Shown here piece after piece: positions 1 to 8,268 of a stretch of 34,275 bases of DNA. The first letter of the stretch is position 1. Each line of letters begins with the position of its first letter. The stretch comes from an uncultured Muribaculaceae bacterium (lineage in GTDB: Bacteria > Bacteroidota > Bacteroidia > Bacteroidales > Muribaculaceae): assembly GCA_947178505.1 (NCBI GenBank), contig CAMWYR010000022.1:1-34275 (forward strand), in the 5' to 3' direction. The notes below the pieces were generated by a model. It was not told the DNA's origin, searched no databases, and saw nothing but the letters and a program-made list of their open reading frames with translations. The position numbers and the translations under genes were made by a program.

Positions 1-921
1 GTCACAGCGTGCGACCATAAGGATATGATGTATGAGGGGCAACGCACAGAAATAGAAGTAATTTACGACTGGCGTAACGCGCCCGATGCGAATCCGGCGT
101 CGATGGGTGCGGTGCTTTTTGAAAATAATCTCAGCGAGCCCCTCTCGCTCAATTTCAAGGGTCGCGAGGGAGGCCTGACGCATGTGCCTGCCGGGATGTA
201 TAATGTGCTCGGTATGAACAACGATAATACCGACTGGGCTCATCACCGCAACCCGGAGAATATCGAAACATTAGAGATCTACACACAGGAGGCAACCACC
301 ACATCCGCCTACCGGCTTCCAACGCGCGCGATCCCGCGTGCGGAGGGGAGTGAGGACGAGCCGATAGTGGAGACTCCCGGAATGCTCTGGAGCGACCGTC
401 AGGATCAGCAGATGATCCGCCCGGCTGCGGGACGCCAGGTGATAACCCTCTATCCTCAGGAAGACGTATGCCATTACACGGTGGATGTCTACGACATAAA
501 GAATCCGGGACATATGCCGGAAGGTTCGATAGATGCCACTCTGTCGGGTATGGCAGAAGGTTTCAGATACGGACCGTCGTCTGCTACGGATACTAAAGTG
601 ACGCTACCATTCGCACTGACTAAAGCTAACACTACCCCTCCCTCACTTCATGGCGAATTCCTCACATTTGGAGAGAGCCCTGTGCGGCGTAATCCCCATA
701 AGCTTACGATTTATTATGTACAGAAGGATGGATCGCGTAAATATGCGGTGTATGATGTCGGCTCGCAGGTAAGCGACGCGGCCGATCGCCGGCACGTGCA
801 TATCGTGGTGCGAGGCCTTGAATTCCCCGACACTGTCATCAGGGGCGGTGGTATGCTTCCCGATGTCAACGAATGGGAGGCCGTCAACATCAACCTGCCG
901 ATGCGCACCATCGGCCGCTAA
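1..921 (+). CDS. DUF5119 domain lipoprotein, 5' end missing
   Basis: The reading frame is open from the first base of the window, so the true start lies upstream. The first codons read V-T-A-C-D, which fits the end of a signal peptide with a lipobox, the Cys being the lipidated residue. The mature part then shows the DUF5119 pattern known from Bacteroidales: an I/V-x-V-I-Y-D-W-R-N-A-P segment, a G-R-E-G-G turn, a V-P-A-G-M-Y-N-V-L segment and a P-R-A-E-G-S-E-D-E linker. The first in-window ATG, at 25, lies after the lipobox and is not the start. Such proteins usually sit beside fimbrillin/Mfa2-type genes, and here a fimbrillin-like gene follows about 190 bases later on the same strand. A role in fimbria assembly or anchoring is inferred from context; the biochemical function is unknown. 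Confidence 0.8.
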   Translation, partial: VTACDHKDMMYEGQRTEIEVIYDWRNAPDANPASMGAVLFENNLSEPLSLNFKGREGGLTHVPAGMYNVLGMNNDNTDWAHHRNPENIETLEIYTQEATTTSAYRLPTRAIPRAEGSEDEPIVETPGMLWSDRQDQQMIRPAAGRQVITLYPQEDVCHYTVDVYDIKNPGHMPEGSIDATLSGMAEGFRYGPSSATDTKVTLPFALTKANTTPPSLHGEFLTFGESPVRRNPHKLTIYYVQKDGSRKYAVYDVGSQVSDAADRRHVHIVVRGLEFPDTVIRGGGMLPDVNEWEAVNINLPMRTIGR

Positions 922-1107
922 GGGCAATTGCATAAATGTCAGGAATTTTTACGTAAAAGCTCTTTCCCGATAATTTTAACACTTCGGCATAAAACCCATT
1001 CTAATATTTACTTGTTTTAAGGATATAGCGCAAATCAAATAAGAGTAAGCGAGTGATGATTATTCCTATTAACGCGCATCTATTATGAAATTATACTATA
1101 TATAACT

Positions 1108-2208
1108 ATGAAAAAGACACTTTTATTTCTTACTGTCGGAGCAATGGCACTTACAGCCTGCACAAGCGAGGAAGACACTCCGATGTCGCTCCGCACAGAT
1201 ACGCCGGAAGCAATCAGTTTCCGTGCCGGAATGGGTACTCGTGCTGATGAAGTGACCAATGCTAATATTTCTGACTTCTATGTAACAGCGCTCTATAATG
1301 ATTCCACACTTTTTGACAAAGTAAATTTTGTGAAGGGTTCGGATAATTATTTCGAGTCAAGCCACAACTACTACTGGCCCGGCGAGACCGATTCAGTATC
1401 CAACATGGTAAAATTCTACGCTTACTATCCTTCCGAGGATGCGCTCGGGGCCGACATTACCCTCACCAACTCAAGGAAAGTAATGGAGAACTTCTCTCCG
1501 GCGGAGAATATTGCTGATCAGGTAGACTTTATCACGGCTAACACGCAGGGTGTACGTGCACAGTATGAGAAGACGGGAGTGCCCCTGACATTCGATCACC
1601 GTCTGGCACAGATAGAGGTGCGCGCGAAGAGTGATGACACCGACTATACCTATACCGTAACAGGCGTGCGTATCGGCCGCGCCGAGTATCTGGCTAATTT
1701 CGATTTCAGCACCAACACATGGACACTCGACGACTGGCACGACCGTATCTGCTACGATGCCAGCTGCTCGCCGATCGTGTTAGGTTCAGAAGCCGTGTCG
1801 ATCATGGGCGACGGCGGAAATGCGATGTTGCTTCCGCAGACACTGACAGCCTGGGACAACGCGCCTCATCATGACCCCGACAATGTTGCCCGCGGAAGTT
1901 ATCTGAGCGTTCTCGTGAGAATCGAGAGCAAGGCAGGAGCGGTGGTATATCCCTTCGCATCCGACAAGAAACTCGACAGTAACGGTCAGCCCCGCAAGTA
2001 CGCCTGGACAGCAGTGCCTATCAGCGGCACGTGGGAGCAGGGTAAGAAATATATTTACACCCTCGACTTCACCAACGGCGCCGGTACGACCGACCCCGAT
2101 GAGCCGGTGCCCGGAGTTCCGGTACTCGGTGATCCGTTGAAATTCACAGTGAAGGTCAACGACTGGATTGACACACCGTCGAATGAGTCGATGAAGCCGA
2201 ATTTGTGA
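1108..2208 (+). CDS. Fimbrillin-family (Mfa-like) lipoprotein
   Basis: The 366-residue protein starts with a lipoprotein signal peptide: two Lys, a hydrophobic stretch, then L-T-A-C with the lipidated Cys at residue 18 followed by T-S-E-E-D. The body resembles Bacteroidales fimbrillin-like proteins (Mfa_like_1 type): an early I-S-F-R-A-G segment with T-R-A-D, a central F-D-H-R-L-A-Q-I-E-V segment, an L-L-P-Q-T segment, and a late G-K-K-Y-I-Y-T-L-D-F strand ending in a V-x-V-N-D-W-I-D motif. These proteins are exported, lipidated, cleaved by a gingipain-like protease in characterised species and polymerised into surface fimbriae by strand exchange. The upstream DUF5119 lipoprotein supports one fimbrial locus. 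Whether this is a shaft or tip subunit cannot be told. The 186-base upstream spacer is AT-rich without a convincing TAnnTTTG box. Confidence 0.85.
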   Translation: MKKTLLFLTVGAMALTACTSEEDTPMSLRTDTPEAISFRAGMGTRADEVTNANISDFYVTALYNDSTLFDKVNFVKGSDNYFESSHNYYWPGETDSVSNMVKFYAYYPSEDALGADITLTNSRKVMENFSPAENIADQVDFITANTQGVRAQYEKTGVPLTFDHRLAQIEVRAKSDDTDYTYTVTGVRIGRAEYLANFDFSTNTWTLDDWHDRICYDASCSPIVLGSEAVSIMGDGGNAMLLPQTLTAWDNAPHHDPDNVARGSYLSVLVRIESKAGAVVYPFASDKKLDSNGQPRKYAWTAVPISGTWEQGKKYIYTLDFTNGAGTTDPDEPVPGVPVLGDPLKFTVKVNDWIDTPSNESMKPNL

Positions 2209-2241
2209 TAGGGAAATAAAGCCTATCAAGGCTTTATGAGA

Positions 2242-2286
2242 TACATACAGAGCCCCGGGTATCTGGTTCCCGGGGCTCTGTATGTA
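2242..2286 (+). terminator. Strong hairpin after the fimbrillin gene
   Basis: An 18-base perfect inverted repeat (2242-2259 with 2269-2286) encloses a 9-base loop, with a GC-rich core of CCCCGGG type. It begins 33 bases after the fimbrillin stop codon. No long T-run follows, but stem strength and position suggest transcription termination or 3'-end protection. Confidence 0.65.
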
Positions 2287-2398
2287 CACTCTCACTGTCT
2301 ATCACAACACGCACAGGGCTTTACGACCAGATAAATGTAACGGCACAAGAAACAACTGAACTTCACCCCCAAACTTATCAACACCCTGTCAATAACTC

Positions 2399-2460
2399 TT
2401 GCAAACCGCAGGTTTGCAATAAAATAGGCGCTTTCGCATGCGAAAGCGCCTATTTTATTG
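2399..2460. terminator. Overlapping hairpins including a 44-base perfect palindrome
   Basis: Positions 2417-2460 form a perfect palindrome of two 22-base arms centred on GCATGC, with no unpaired loop in DNA. The outer arms are A/T-rich and the core GC-rich, the layout of a bidirectional intrinsic terminator. It lies between the convergent fimbrillin and lgt genes, where one would be expected. A second hairpin (2399-2407 with 2411-2419, loop GCA) overlaps its left edge by three bases, so both cannot form in full at once. Confidence 0.65.
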
Positions 2461-2550
2461 AAGGCCGAGGGGGAATCCGAGTATTCCTATGCCGGAAACA
2501 CGGCTATTCCTGTGCTGAAACACGGCTAATGGAACTGGCTTCCGAAAAAG

Positions 2551-3408
2551 CTATTTCCTCGCGGGGGTCTTTGGCTCGTCGGCGAAGCGGTTGGGGAAGG
2601 TAAAGTGCTCGCGCGGACGTCTCATCGCGTAGATCACGAGCCCGATACCGAGAAGGATGAATGGGATACTGAGCAACTGCCCCAGGTTCATACCGTAACG
2701 CGCAATCATTTCATATTCGGAGCCCACTTGCACATTCTTCACGTATTCGATAAGGAATCTTGAACCGAACACCCAGATGAAGAATATACCCGTGATAAGC
2801 CATGGTCTCTCTTCGGCATTTTTGTTCCAGTACATCCACATCAGGACGCCGAACAGAATGAAATAGCATAAGGCCTCGTAGATCTGCGTCGGGTGAGCCG
2901 GTATGGTCTGACCGTCGCGTACGAAGACAAAGCCCCAAGGCAGATCGGTCGGTCCTCCATATATCTCACTGTTCATAAGATTACCGAGACGTATTAGTCC
3001 TCCAACGAGGGCAATAGCCACTACAATCTTATCGAACACCCATGACGCAGGCTTCTTGCTCACCACCCACGACCAGATGAAGAGCGCGAGGATTATGGCT
3101 ATTGTACCGCCATGGCTGGCGAGGCCACCCTCCCATATCCGCCAAATCTTTTCCGGATGGACTGAATAGTAATCCCATTCGTAGAAGAATACGTGGCCGA
3201 GTCGTGCACCGATGATCGTGGCGATCACGACGTAAGTGAGCAGACTGCCGAGCCATTTCTCCGGAGCCCCCTCATGACGGAACATACGGGCCACAATATT
3301 ATAACCCACTACGAATCCGACAGCGAAGGCAAGGCTATACCACCTCACCGCCAGCGGCCCTAACGTAAAGAGGACCGGATCGGCGTTCCAGACAATGGCG
3401 CTCAGCAT
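2551..3408 (-). CDS. lgt: Prolipoprotein diacylglyceryl transferase
   Basis: Lgt transfers a diacylglyceryl group from phosphatidylglycerol to the lipobox Cys of prolipoproteins in the inner membrane, the first step of lipoprotein maturation. The 285-residue polytopic protein has the family landmarks: an early V-R-W-Y-S-L helix, G-A-R-L-G-H-V-F-F-Y, S-H-G-G at about residues 98-101, and the signature G-G-L-I-R-L-G-N-L-M-N-S-E-I-Y-G with Arg140, Asn143 and Glu148. A late G-S-R-F-L-I-E-Y helix is also present, and the basic C-terminal tail should be cytoplasmic. Its start overlaps the last 7 bases of ackA, so it is probably the last gene of a pta-ackA-lgt transcript with translational coupling. 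Its substrates would include the two lipoproteins encoded at 1-2208. Confidence 0.95.
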   Translation of the reverse strand: MLSAIVWNADPVLFTLGPLAVRWYSLAFAVGFVVGYNIVARMFRHEGAPEKWLGSLLTYVVIATIIGARLGHVFFYEWDYYSVHPEKIWRIWEGGLASHGGTIAIILALFIWSWVVSKKPASWVFDKIVVAIALVGGLIRLGNLMNSEIYGGPTDLPWGFVFVRDGQTIPAHPTQIYEALCYFILFGVLMWMYWNKNAEERPWLITGIFFIWVFGSRFLIEYVKNVQVGSEYEMIARYGMNLGQLLSIPFILLGIGLVIYAMRRPREHFTFPNRFADEPKTPARK

Positions 3409-4604
3409 TTGCCGGCTACGATTTGGGCAGTATCCTGAGCGATCATCATTTCTTCATCGGTCGGAATGACGCAGACCGTCACCTTCGAGTCAGGCTTCGT
3501 GATGACCACTTCCTCACCGCGCACTTTGTTGGCTTCCTCATCAAACTTCACGCCCAGATAGCTGAGATGACGGCAGATCTTCTCGCGCGTGCCAGTCTGA
3601 TTCTCACCGACACCACCGGTGAATACGATCACGTCAACACCATCGAGCACTGCGGCGTACGCACCGATATATTTCAGTATGCGGTATTCATACATCTCCA
3701 TCGTGAGCTTCGCACGCTCATCACCCCTGGCTATGGCAGCCTCGATGTCGCGCATATCGTTGGATATACCGCTGACTCCGAGCACGCCACTCTCCTTATT
3801 GATGACCTTCGAAAGCTTCTCGGCATCCATGCCCGTGCGCTCCATAAGATATACGAGGGCTCCCGGATCAATATCGCCCACGCGCGTGCCCATCATGAGG
3901 CCTTCAGTCGGGGTGAGACCCATCGACGTGTCGACACTCTTGCCGTTGAGCACAGCCGTGATGCTGCCGCCGTTGCCGACATGGCAGGTAATCATCTTCG
4001 TATGCTCCGGATCGCGGCCGAGGAACTCGCAGGCGCGTTTCGACACATAGCGATGGCTCGTACCGTGGAAGCCATAGCGGCGAATTCCATATTTTTCATA
4101 GTCCTCATAAGGAAGGGCATACATGTAGGCTTTCGCGGGCATCGACTGATGGAAAGCCGTATCGAACACACCAACCTGGGGAGTGCCAGGAAGAAGATCG
4201 AGGATAGCCTCTATGCCGATGATATTAGCCGGATTATGAAGCGGAGCCACCGGATAACACTCCTTCACCTTCTCGATCACTTCGGGAGTGATGAGCACCG
4301 ACTTATTGAAATATTCCATACCGTGCACCACACGATGGCCCACAGCTCCGATTTCATCAAGACTCTTTATTACACCCTTCTCCGGGTCGGTAAGCACCTT
4401 GAATACCTGACGGATAGCCTCTTTATGGTCGGGCATCTCCACAGTGACGGTCTCTTTCGTGCCGTCGGGAAGCTTGAATTTAAGGAAAGAATCGGGAAGA
4501 CCGATTTTCTCAACGCCGCCTTCTGCAAGCACGTCTTTAGTCTCGCTGTCGATAAGCTTATATTTCACCGACGAGCTACCGTTGTTAAGAACTAAAATCT
4601 TCAT
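3402..4604 (-). CDS. ackA: Acetate kinase
   Basis: Acetate kinase interconverts acetyl phosphate + ADP and acetate + ATP; in a fermentative gut anaerobe it yields ATP while releasing acetate. The 400-residue protein has the expected length, and its key residues fall at the numbers known for the Methanosarcina enzyme: Asn7, Arg91, His123, Asp148, His180, Arg241 and Glu384. The phosphate-binding L-N-N-G-S-S-S start and the T-G-G-V-G-E-N motif near residue 330 are intact. It follows pta with a 25-base gap and overlaps lgt by 7 bases, so the three genes appear to form one operon. Confidence 0.97.
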   Translation of the reverse strand: MKILVLNNGSSSVKYKLIDSETKDVLAEGGVEKIGLPDSFLKFKLPDGTKETVTVEMPDHKEAIRQVFKVLTDPEKGVIKSLDEIGAVGHRVVHGMEYFNKSVLITPEVIEKVKECYPVAPLHNPANIIGIEAILDLLPGTPQVGVFDTAFHQSMPAKAYMYALPYEDYEKYGIRRYGFHGTSHRYVSKRACEFLGRDPEHTKMITCHVGNGGSITAVLNGKSVDTSMGLTPTEGLMMGTRVGDIDPGALVYLMERTGMDAEKLSKVINKESGVLGVSGISNDMRDIEAAIARGDERAKLTMEMYEYRILKYIGAYAAVLDGVDVIVFTGGVGENQTGTREKICRHLSYLGVKFDEEANKVRGEEVVITKPDSKVTVCVIPTDEEMMIAQDTAQIVAGKC

Positions 4605-4629
4605 ATTTTCAGAAAAAGAAAGTTTATGA

Positions 4630-5634
4630 TCAGTCTTCGATCGCCTGGTTGCAGGTCACGATGATCGTGTTTACAATATCATCAACCGTCGCGCCGCGTG
4701 AAAGGTCATTGACCGGAGCGGCGAGACCCTGAAGGATCGGGCCGACGGCACCCGCACCCGCAAGACGCTGCACGAGCTTATATGCGATGTTTCCGACTTC
4801 GAGCGAGGGGAAGATGAGAGTGTTGGCACGGCCGGCAACAGGGCTGCCGGGAGCCTTGAGATTACCTACGGAAGGCACGATAGCGGCATCCGACTGAAGC
4901 TCGCCGTCGAGCAGAAGCTCCGGATCAAGCTCATGGGCAAGACGCGTAGCCTCGATCACCTTATCCACACGCTCATGATTTGCACTACCCTTGGTAGAGA
5001 AACTGCACATCGCCACGCGAGGCTCAAGCCCTGCAATGTTACGCGTGGTCTTCGCTGTCTCGATTGCGATCTCCGCAAGTTCGGAAGCCGTGGGATCGGG
5101 CACAACAGCGCAGTCGGCAAATACGAGCATTCCATTGTCGCCACACATACTGCCCTCCGGCAGGAGCATGATGAATGCGCCGCTCACTACAGAGATACCG
5201 GGCTTGGTCTTAAGCACCTGGAAGGCGGCCCGGAGCACATGGGAAGTGGGCGACAGCGCTCCGGCTACCATCGCGTCGGCATCGCCGCGCTTAATCATCA
5301 GGCAGCCGAGATAAAGAGGATTTCGAACCTGCTCGCGGGCCTGTTCGATTGAAATGCCTTTCTTCTCGCGAAGTTTCTTGAAAAGTTCGGCATAGGGCTC
5401 AGTGAACTCCATGTCGTCGGCACTCACAAAGCGGGCGCGCTCGATGTGCTGCAATCCGAGTTCGAATGCCTTGGCAAGAATCTCATCCTTTCTACCGATA
5501 AAAATCACATCTGCTATTTCAGCTTCGATCACACGGTTGGCCGCCTGGAGCGTGCGGGGCTCCAGAGACTCAGGCAGTACGAGACGGCGCTTATTATCCT
5601 GCGCACGCTTGGTAAGTCGTTCAAAGAGTGTCAT
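4630..5634 (-). CDS. pta: Phosphate acetyltransferase
   Basis: Pta converts acetyl-CoA + phosphate into acetyl phosphate + CoA, feeding acetate kinase encoded just downstream. At 334 residues it is the short, single-domain PTA_PTB form without the N-terminal regulatory domains of the long enterobacterial type. Recognisable segments include R-L-V-L-P-E-S-L-E-P-R-T near the start, M-V-A-G-A-L-S-P-T in the middle, M-C-S-F-S-T-K-G-S-A, L-L-D-G-E-L-Q-S-D-A-A-I-V-P, and P-V-N-D-L-S-R-G-A near the end. It is the first gene of the minus-strand operon. The 254-base spacer shared with the divergent permease gene must carry its promoter; only an imperfect -7 box (TACTTTG, one base short of consensus) is visible on this strand. 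Confidence 0.96.
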   Translation of the reverse strand: MTLFERLTKRAQDNKRRLVLPESLEPRTLQAANRVIEAEIADVIFIGRKDEILAKAFELGLQHIERARFVSADDMEFTEPYAELFKKLREKKGISIEQAREQVRNPLYLGCLMIKRGDADAMVAGALSPTSHVLRAAFQVLKTKPGISVVSGAFIMLLPEGSMCGDNGMLVFADCAVVPDPTASELAEIAIETAKTTRNIAGLEPRVAMCSFSTKGSANHERVDKVIEATRLAHELDPELLLDGELQSDAAIVPSVGNLKAPGSPVAGRANTLIFPSLEVGNIAYKLVQRLAGAGAVGPILQGLAAPVNDLSRGATVDDIVNTIIVTCNQAIED

Positions 5635-5811
5635 AATTTTATAGTATTAAAATTCAAAGTATTTTTTATTCCATCTGAATGAGACGGGAATGAGACGGCA
5701 TGTGCGGCTGCCGCACGCCAAAGTGTGGCTCCATGTCGGCTTAATCCATTAGTATAACGCCTGCGTAAAGGCCGCAGACCTTAACTTTGTCGTAAAGTTA
5801 ATAAAAATTTC

Positions 5812-5839
5812 TTTGTCTAACTAAAAATTCCTAACTTTA
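5812..5839 (+). promoter_or_regulatory. Possible Bacteroidota promoter of the LptF/LptG gene
   Basis: A TTTG at 5812-5815 is followed 16 bases later by TAACTTTA (5832-5839), one base off TAnnTTTG. The spacing is shorter than the roughly 19-20 bases seen at the better promoters in this window. A perfect TAACTTTG lies further upstream near 5781-5788 without a clear partner. The gene starts at 5889. Confidence 0.4.
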
Positions 5840-5888
5840 CAGCCTGAAACTTTAAGACAGGGAAATCCTGTCGGTTGCAGCCCGACTC

Positions 5889-7871
5889 ATGAGAATCGTA
5901 AAACGACTATACCTCTTCATACTTAAAAGCTTTCTGCCACTCTTCGCGATGACCTTCTTCATCGTGCTTTTCATCGTGCTGATGCAGTTTCTGTGGCGCT
6001 ATATCGACGACCTTGTGGGTAAAGGCCTTTCCATCGGTCTGCTTGGCGAGCTTTTCTTCTATGCCGCCCTCAGCATGGTGCCTATGGCGCTCCCACTCGC
6101 TATCCTCCTCGCCAGCCTGATGACCTTCGGAAATCTTGGCGAACGCTCCGAGCTTACCGCCATAAAGGCTTCGGGCGTCTCGCTTGTAAAGACCATGAGC
6201 CCGCTCATCATCCTTGTGGCGGGAATTGCCGTCGGGGCTTTCTTCTTCCAGAATGATGTGCTCCCCCGCGCGCAGGTGAAGATGTGGACCCTTCTCTTCT
6301 CAGCCCGTCAGAAATCTCCCGAACTTGAGATTCCCGAAGGAGCTTTCTATGACCAGATACCCGGCTATAATCTCTACGTCAAGTCGAAAAATCAGCAGAC
6401 AGGCATCCTGCACGACGTAATGATCTACGACGTCTCCAACGGAGCAGACAATTCGACAATCCTTCTGGCCGATTCGGCTCAACTTGCCTTCACCGGCGAC
6501 ATGCGCTATCTCTATCTCCACCTCTTCAAGGGAGAGCAGTTCGAGAATCTCCGCGAACAGCGCTACGGCGACCGAAACGTGCCCTTCCGCCGCGAATCAT
6601 TCCTTGACAAGGAAGTGCTGATTCCCTTCGATGCCAATTTCACACGCCTCGACGAAGGGGGCATGCGCAACCAATATGTGGGCAAGAACATCACCGAGCT
6701 CAACCAGACCATCGACTCCCTCACCAACCGCATCGACTCGCTCGGTCGCGCCTCGCTGCAAATGCAGAAGGAGGGACATATAAGCCAATTCAGCTATTCG
6801 CGACTCGACGGCAAAATCAGCAACAATGCCGGTAAAGGGAAGGATTCCTCATCCGGAAGCGCAAAGGAGACGGCTGCTTTGGCGCCGATAAACATCGACT
6901 CCGTGCTGCTCACGCTCTCGCCCTCGGAGATGGCCCGAATCTACGGGAACGCAGCGCGACTCCTCGACAACCGTAAGAACGAGATGGAATTCCGCGCACT
7001 CCAGGTGCATGACGAGAAGGCCCGTCTCAGGCGCCATGAAATCGAGCTGATAAAGAAATTCACTTTATCGGTGGCCTGCATAATCTTCCTCTTCATCGGC
7101 GCTCCGCTCGGCGCAATCATCAGGAAAGGGGGACTCGGCACACCGCTCGTGATATCCGTGCTGCTCTTCCTTGTCTATTATATCATCGACAACACCGGCT
7201 ACAAACTCGCGCGCGATGGCCACTGGATCGTTTGGTGCGGCATGTGGCTGTCGACATTCATCCTGCTGCCGCTCGGAATCTTCGTGACCTATAAGGCCAT
7301 GAATGATTCGTCAGTGTTCAACGCCGACCTCTACAAGCACTGGATACGCAACCTCTTCGGGCTCCCCGAAAGCCATCACGTCACGCTCAAGGAAGTTATC
7401 ATCAACGACATAAACGAAGGCGAGGCTCTCGCGATCACCGAAAACCTTGATCTGCTTGCACTCGGCTGGCTCAGCACTCACAAGGCGCGGCCCGGCTACG
7501 CCGCGTTCTGGAACGGAGCCTACACGCATGAAACGCTGCAGAGAATAGGCACCCTTACAGATGCACTCGTCACTTATCTTTCCGATTCGCGTTCGTTGCA
7601 GGTTATCGATACGCTCAACCGGTATCCGGCAGTGCGTCCGCTCTGGGTCATGCGCCCGTTCAGGTCGGCCAAGCTTATGACGGCTGCCAAATGGTTCGTT
7701 CCCGCGGGTGCGCTTATCTATCTTATCGCGCTCCCCTACTGCCGCCGCACGTATAGGGAAATCACCGCGATTCACGTCACCGACCTCAAACTGGCAGAAG
7801 AACTTAAGCCATTACCTGCCATCGCTTCCACCGCATCGGCCAACGACTCCGTAGCCCCCGCCGAGGCCTGA
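5889..7871 (+). CDS. LptF/LptG-family permease with extended C-terminus
   Basis: LptF/LptG permeases form the inner-membrane part of the LptB2FG ABC transporter that extracts lipopolysaccharide for delivery to the outer membrane. The 660-residue protein has the family pattern: N-terminal helices (about 10-35, 50-80, 97-120) including M-P-M-A-L-P-type and F-G-N-L-G-E-R-S-E-L-T-A segments, a periplasmic region (about 125-390), then three helices (about 392-475) with I-G-A-P-L-G-A-I-I-R-K-G-G-L-G. It is almost twice the length of proteobacterial LptF or LptG. The surplus comes from a charged Ser/Gly-rich insert around 300-325 and a C-terminal region after residue 475 ending in another likely membrane helix (about 613-632). 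Long forms are known in Bacteroidota. Whether it is the F-like or G-like subunit cannot be decided here. Confidence 0.88.
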   Translation: MRIVKRLYLFILKSFLPLFAMTFFIVLFIVLMQFLWRYIDDLVGKGLSIGLLGELFFYAALSMVPMALPLAILLASLMTFGNLGERSELTAIKASGVSLVKTMSPLIILVAGIAVGAFFFQNDVLPRAQVKMWTLLFSARQKSPELEIPEGAFYDQIPGYNLYVKSKNQQTGILHDVMIYDVSNGADNSTILLADSAQLAFTGDMRYLYLHLFKGEQFENLREQRYGDRNVPFRRESFLDKEVLIPFDANFTRLDEGGMRNQYVGKNITELNQTIDSLTNRIDSLGRASLQMQKEGHISQFSYSRLDGKISNNAGKGKDSSSGSAKETAALAPINIDSVLLTLSPSEMARIYGNAARLLDNRKNEMEFRALQVHDEKARLRRHEIELIKKFTLSVACIIFLFIGAPLGAIIRKGGLGTPLVISVLLFLVYYIIDNTGYKLARDGHWIVWCGMWLSTFILLPLGIFVTYKAMNDSSVFNADLYKHWIRNLFGLPESHHVTLKEVIINDINEGEALAITENLDLLALGWLSTHKARPGYAAFWNGAYTHETLQRIGTLTDALVTYLSDSRSLQVIDTLNRYPAVRPLWVMRPFRSAKLMTAAKWFVPAGALIYLIALPYCRRTYREITAIHVTDLKLAEELKPLPAIASTASANDSVAPAEA

Positions 7872-8022
7872 AAGTTGCCCCAAAGGAGGCTGAGAGTTAA
7901 ATTTAACATCTCAACAATTAAATACGTTAAAGGAGGTTAAATCGAAAGATTTGGCCAGAACTTATATGCGCGGCGTGAGGTTAGAAAGGTAGTTAGAAGA
8001 TAGATTTTTGTTCATTAAGTTA

Positions 8023-8076
8023 GAGAGACGGCAACTGCCGTCCCGATTCGGCAGCTCGGGAGAGTTGCCGTTTCTC
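8023..8076 (+). terminator. Long imperfect hairpin, possible terminator
   Basis: An outer 14-base stem (8023-8036 with 8063-8076, one G-U pair) encloses either an inner stem TCCCGA/TCGGGA (8041-8046 with 8056-8061) or an alternative small GCCG/CGGC hairpin. It lies about 150 bases after the permease stop codon and upstream of the aspS promoter. There is no proper T-run, so termination is only one possible role. Confidence 0.4.
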
Positions 8077-8186
8077 ATTCTGTCGGGGGAGGAGAACGGA
8101 GGCCCCGCCAGAAAGAAGCCATCAGTGGTGGCGGTGGCATCGTGGGCCATGAACCACGCAAAAAAAGGGATGAAAGCGTTAAAGTG

Positions 8187-8218
8187 TTTTCAAATACAAA
8201 AAAAAATTATTATCTTTG
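8187..8218 (+). promoter_or_regulatory. aspS promoter (Bacteroidota type)
   Basis: TATCTTTG at 8211-8218 matches TAnnTTTG perfectly, and a TTTT at 8187-8190 lies 20 bases upstream as a weak -33 box. Transcription would begin near 8225, giving a leader of about 45 bases to the ATG at 8269. This argues against starting the protein at the in-frame ATG at 8227. Confidence 0.7.
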
Positions 8219-8268
8219 CGTGCTAAATGTGCGCGTTAACGAACGCGCCAAGGATATCCGAAATTATT

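Larger units (their letters stand above)
2209..2550. other. Convergent spacer, no gene
   Basis: This 342-base spacer separates the fimbrillin gene from lgt, which point toward each other. It holds the two hairpin regions listed separately. Between 2494 and 2531 an imperfect direct repeat of a GAAACACGGCTA motif occurs twice. No credible coding frame or RNA gene is visible. Confidence 0.7.
7872..8268. other. Spacer between the permease gene and aspS
   Basis: This is a 397-base spacer. It contains a 12-base palindrome (GTTAAATTTAAC, around 7908), a long imperfect hairpin (8023-8076) and the aspS promoter. A 72-codon open frame ending at 8226 runs through the hairpin and the promoter, has no family resemblance, and is unlikely to be a gene. 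Confidence 0.6.

Noticed and set aside
2494..2531. Short direct repeats near the lgt stop
   Set aside because: Only two imperfect 12-base copies, with no associated mobile or regulatory feature.
3423..4595. 390-codon open frame on the plus strand
   Set aside because: It lies fully antisense to ackA, whose catalytic residues are all intact, and its translation resembles no family. It is a codon-bias shadow.
8008..8226. 72-codon frame before aspS
   Set aside because: It runs through a hairpin and the aspS promoter, starts with TTG-like context, and shows no protein-like pattern.
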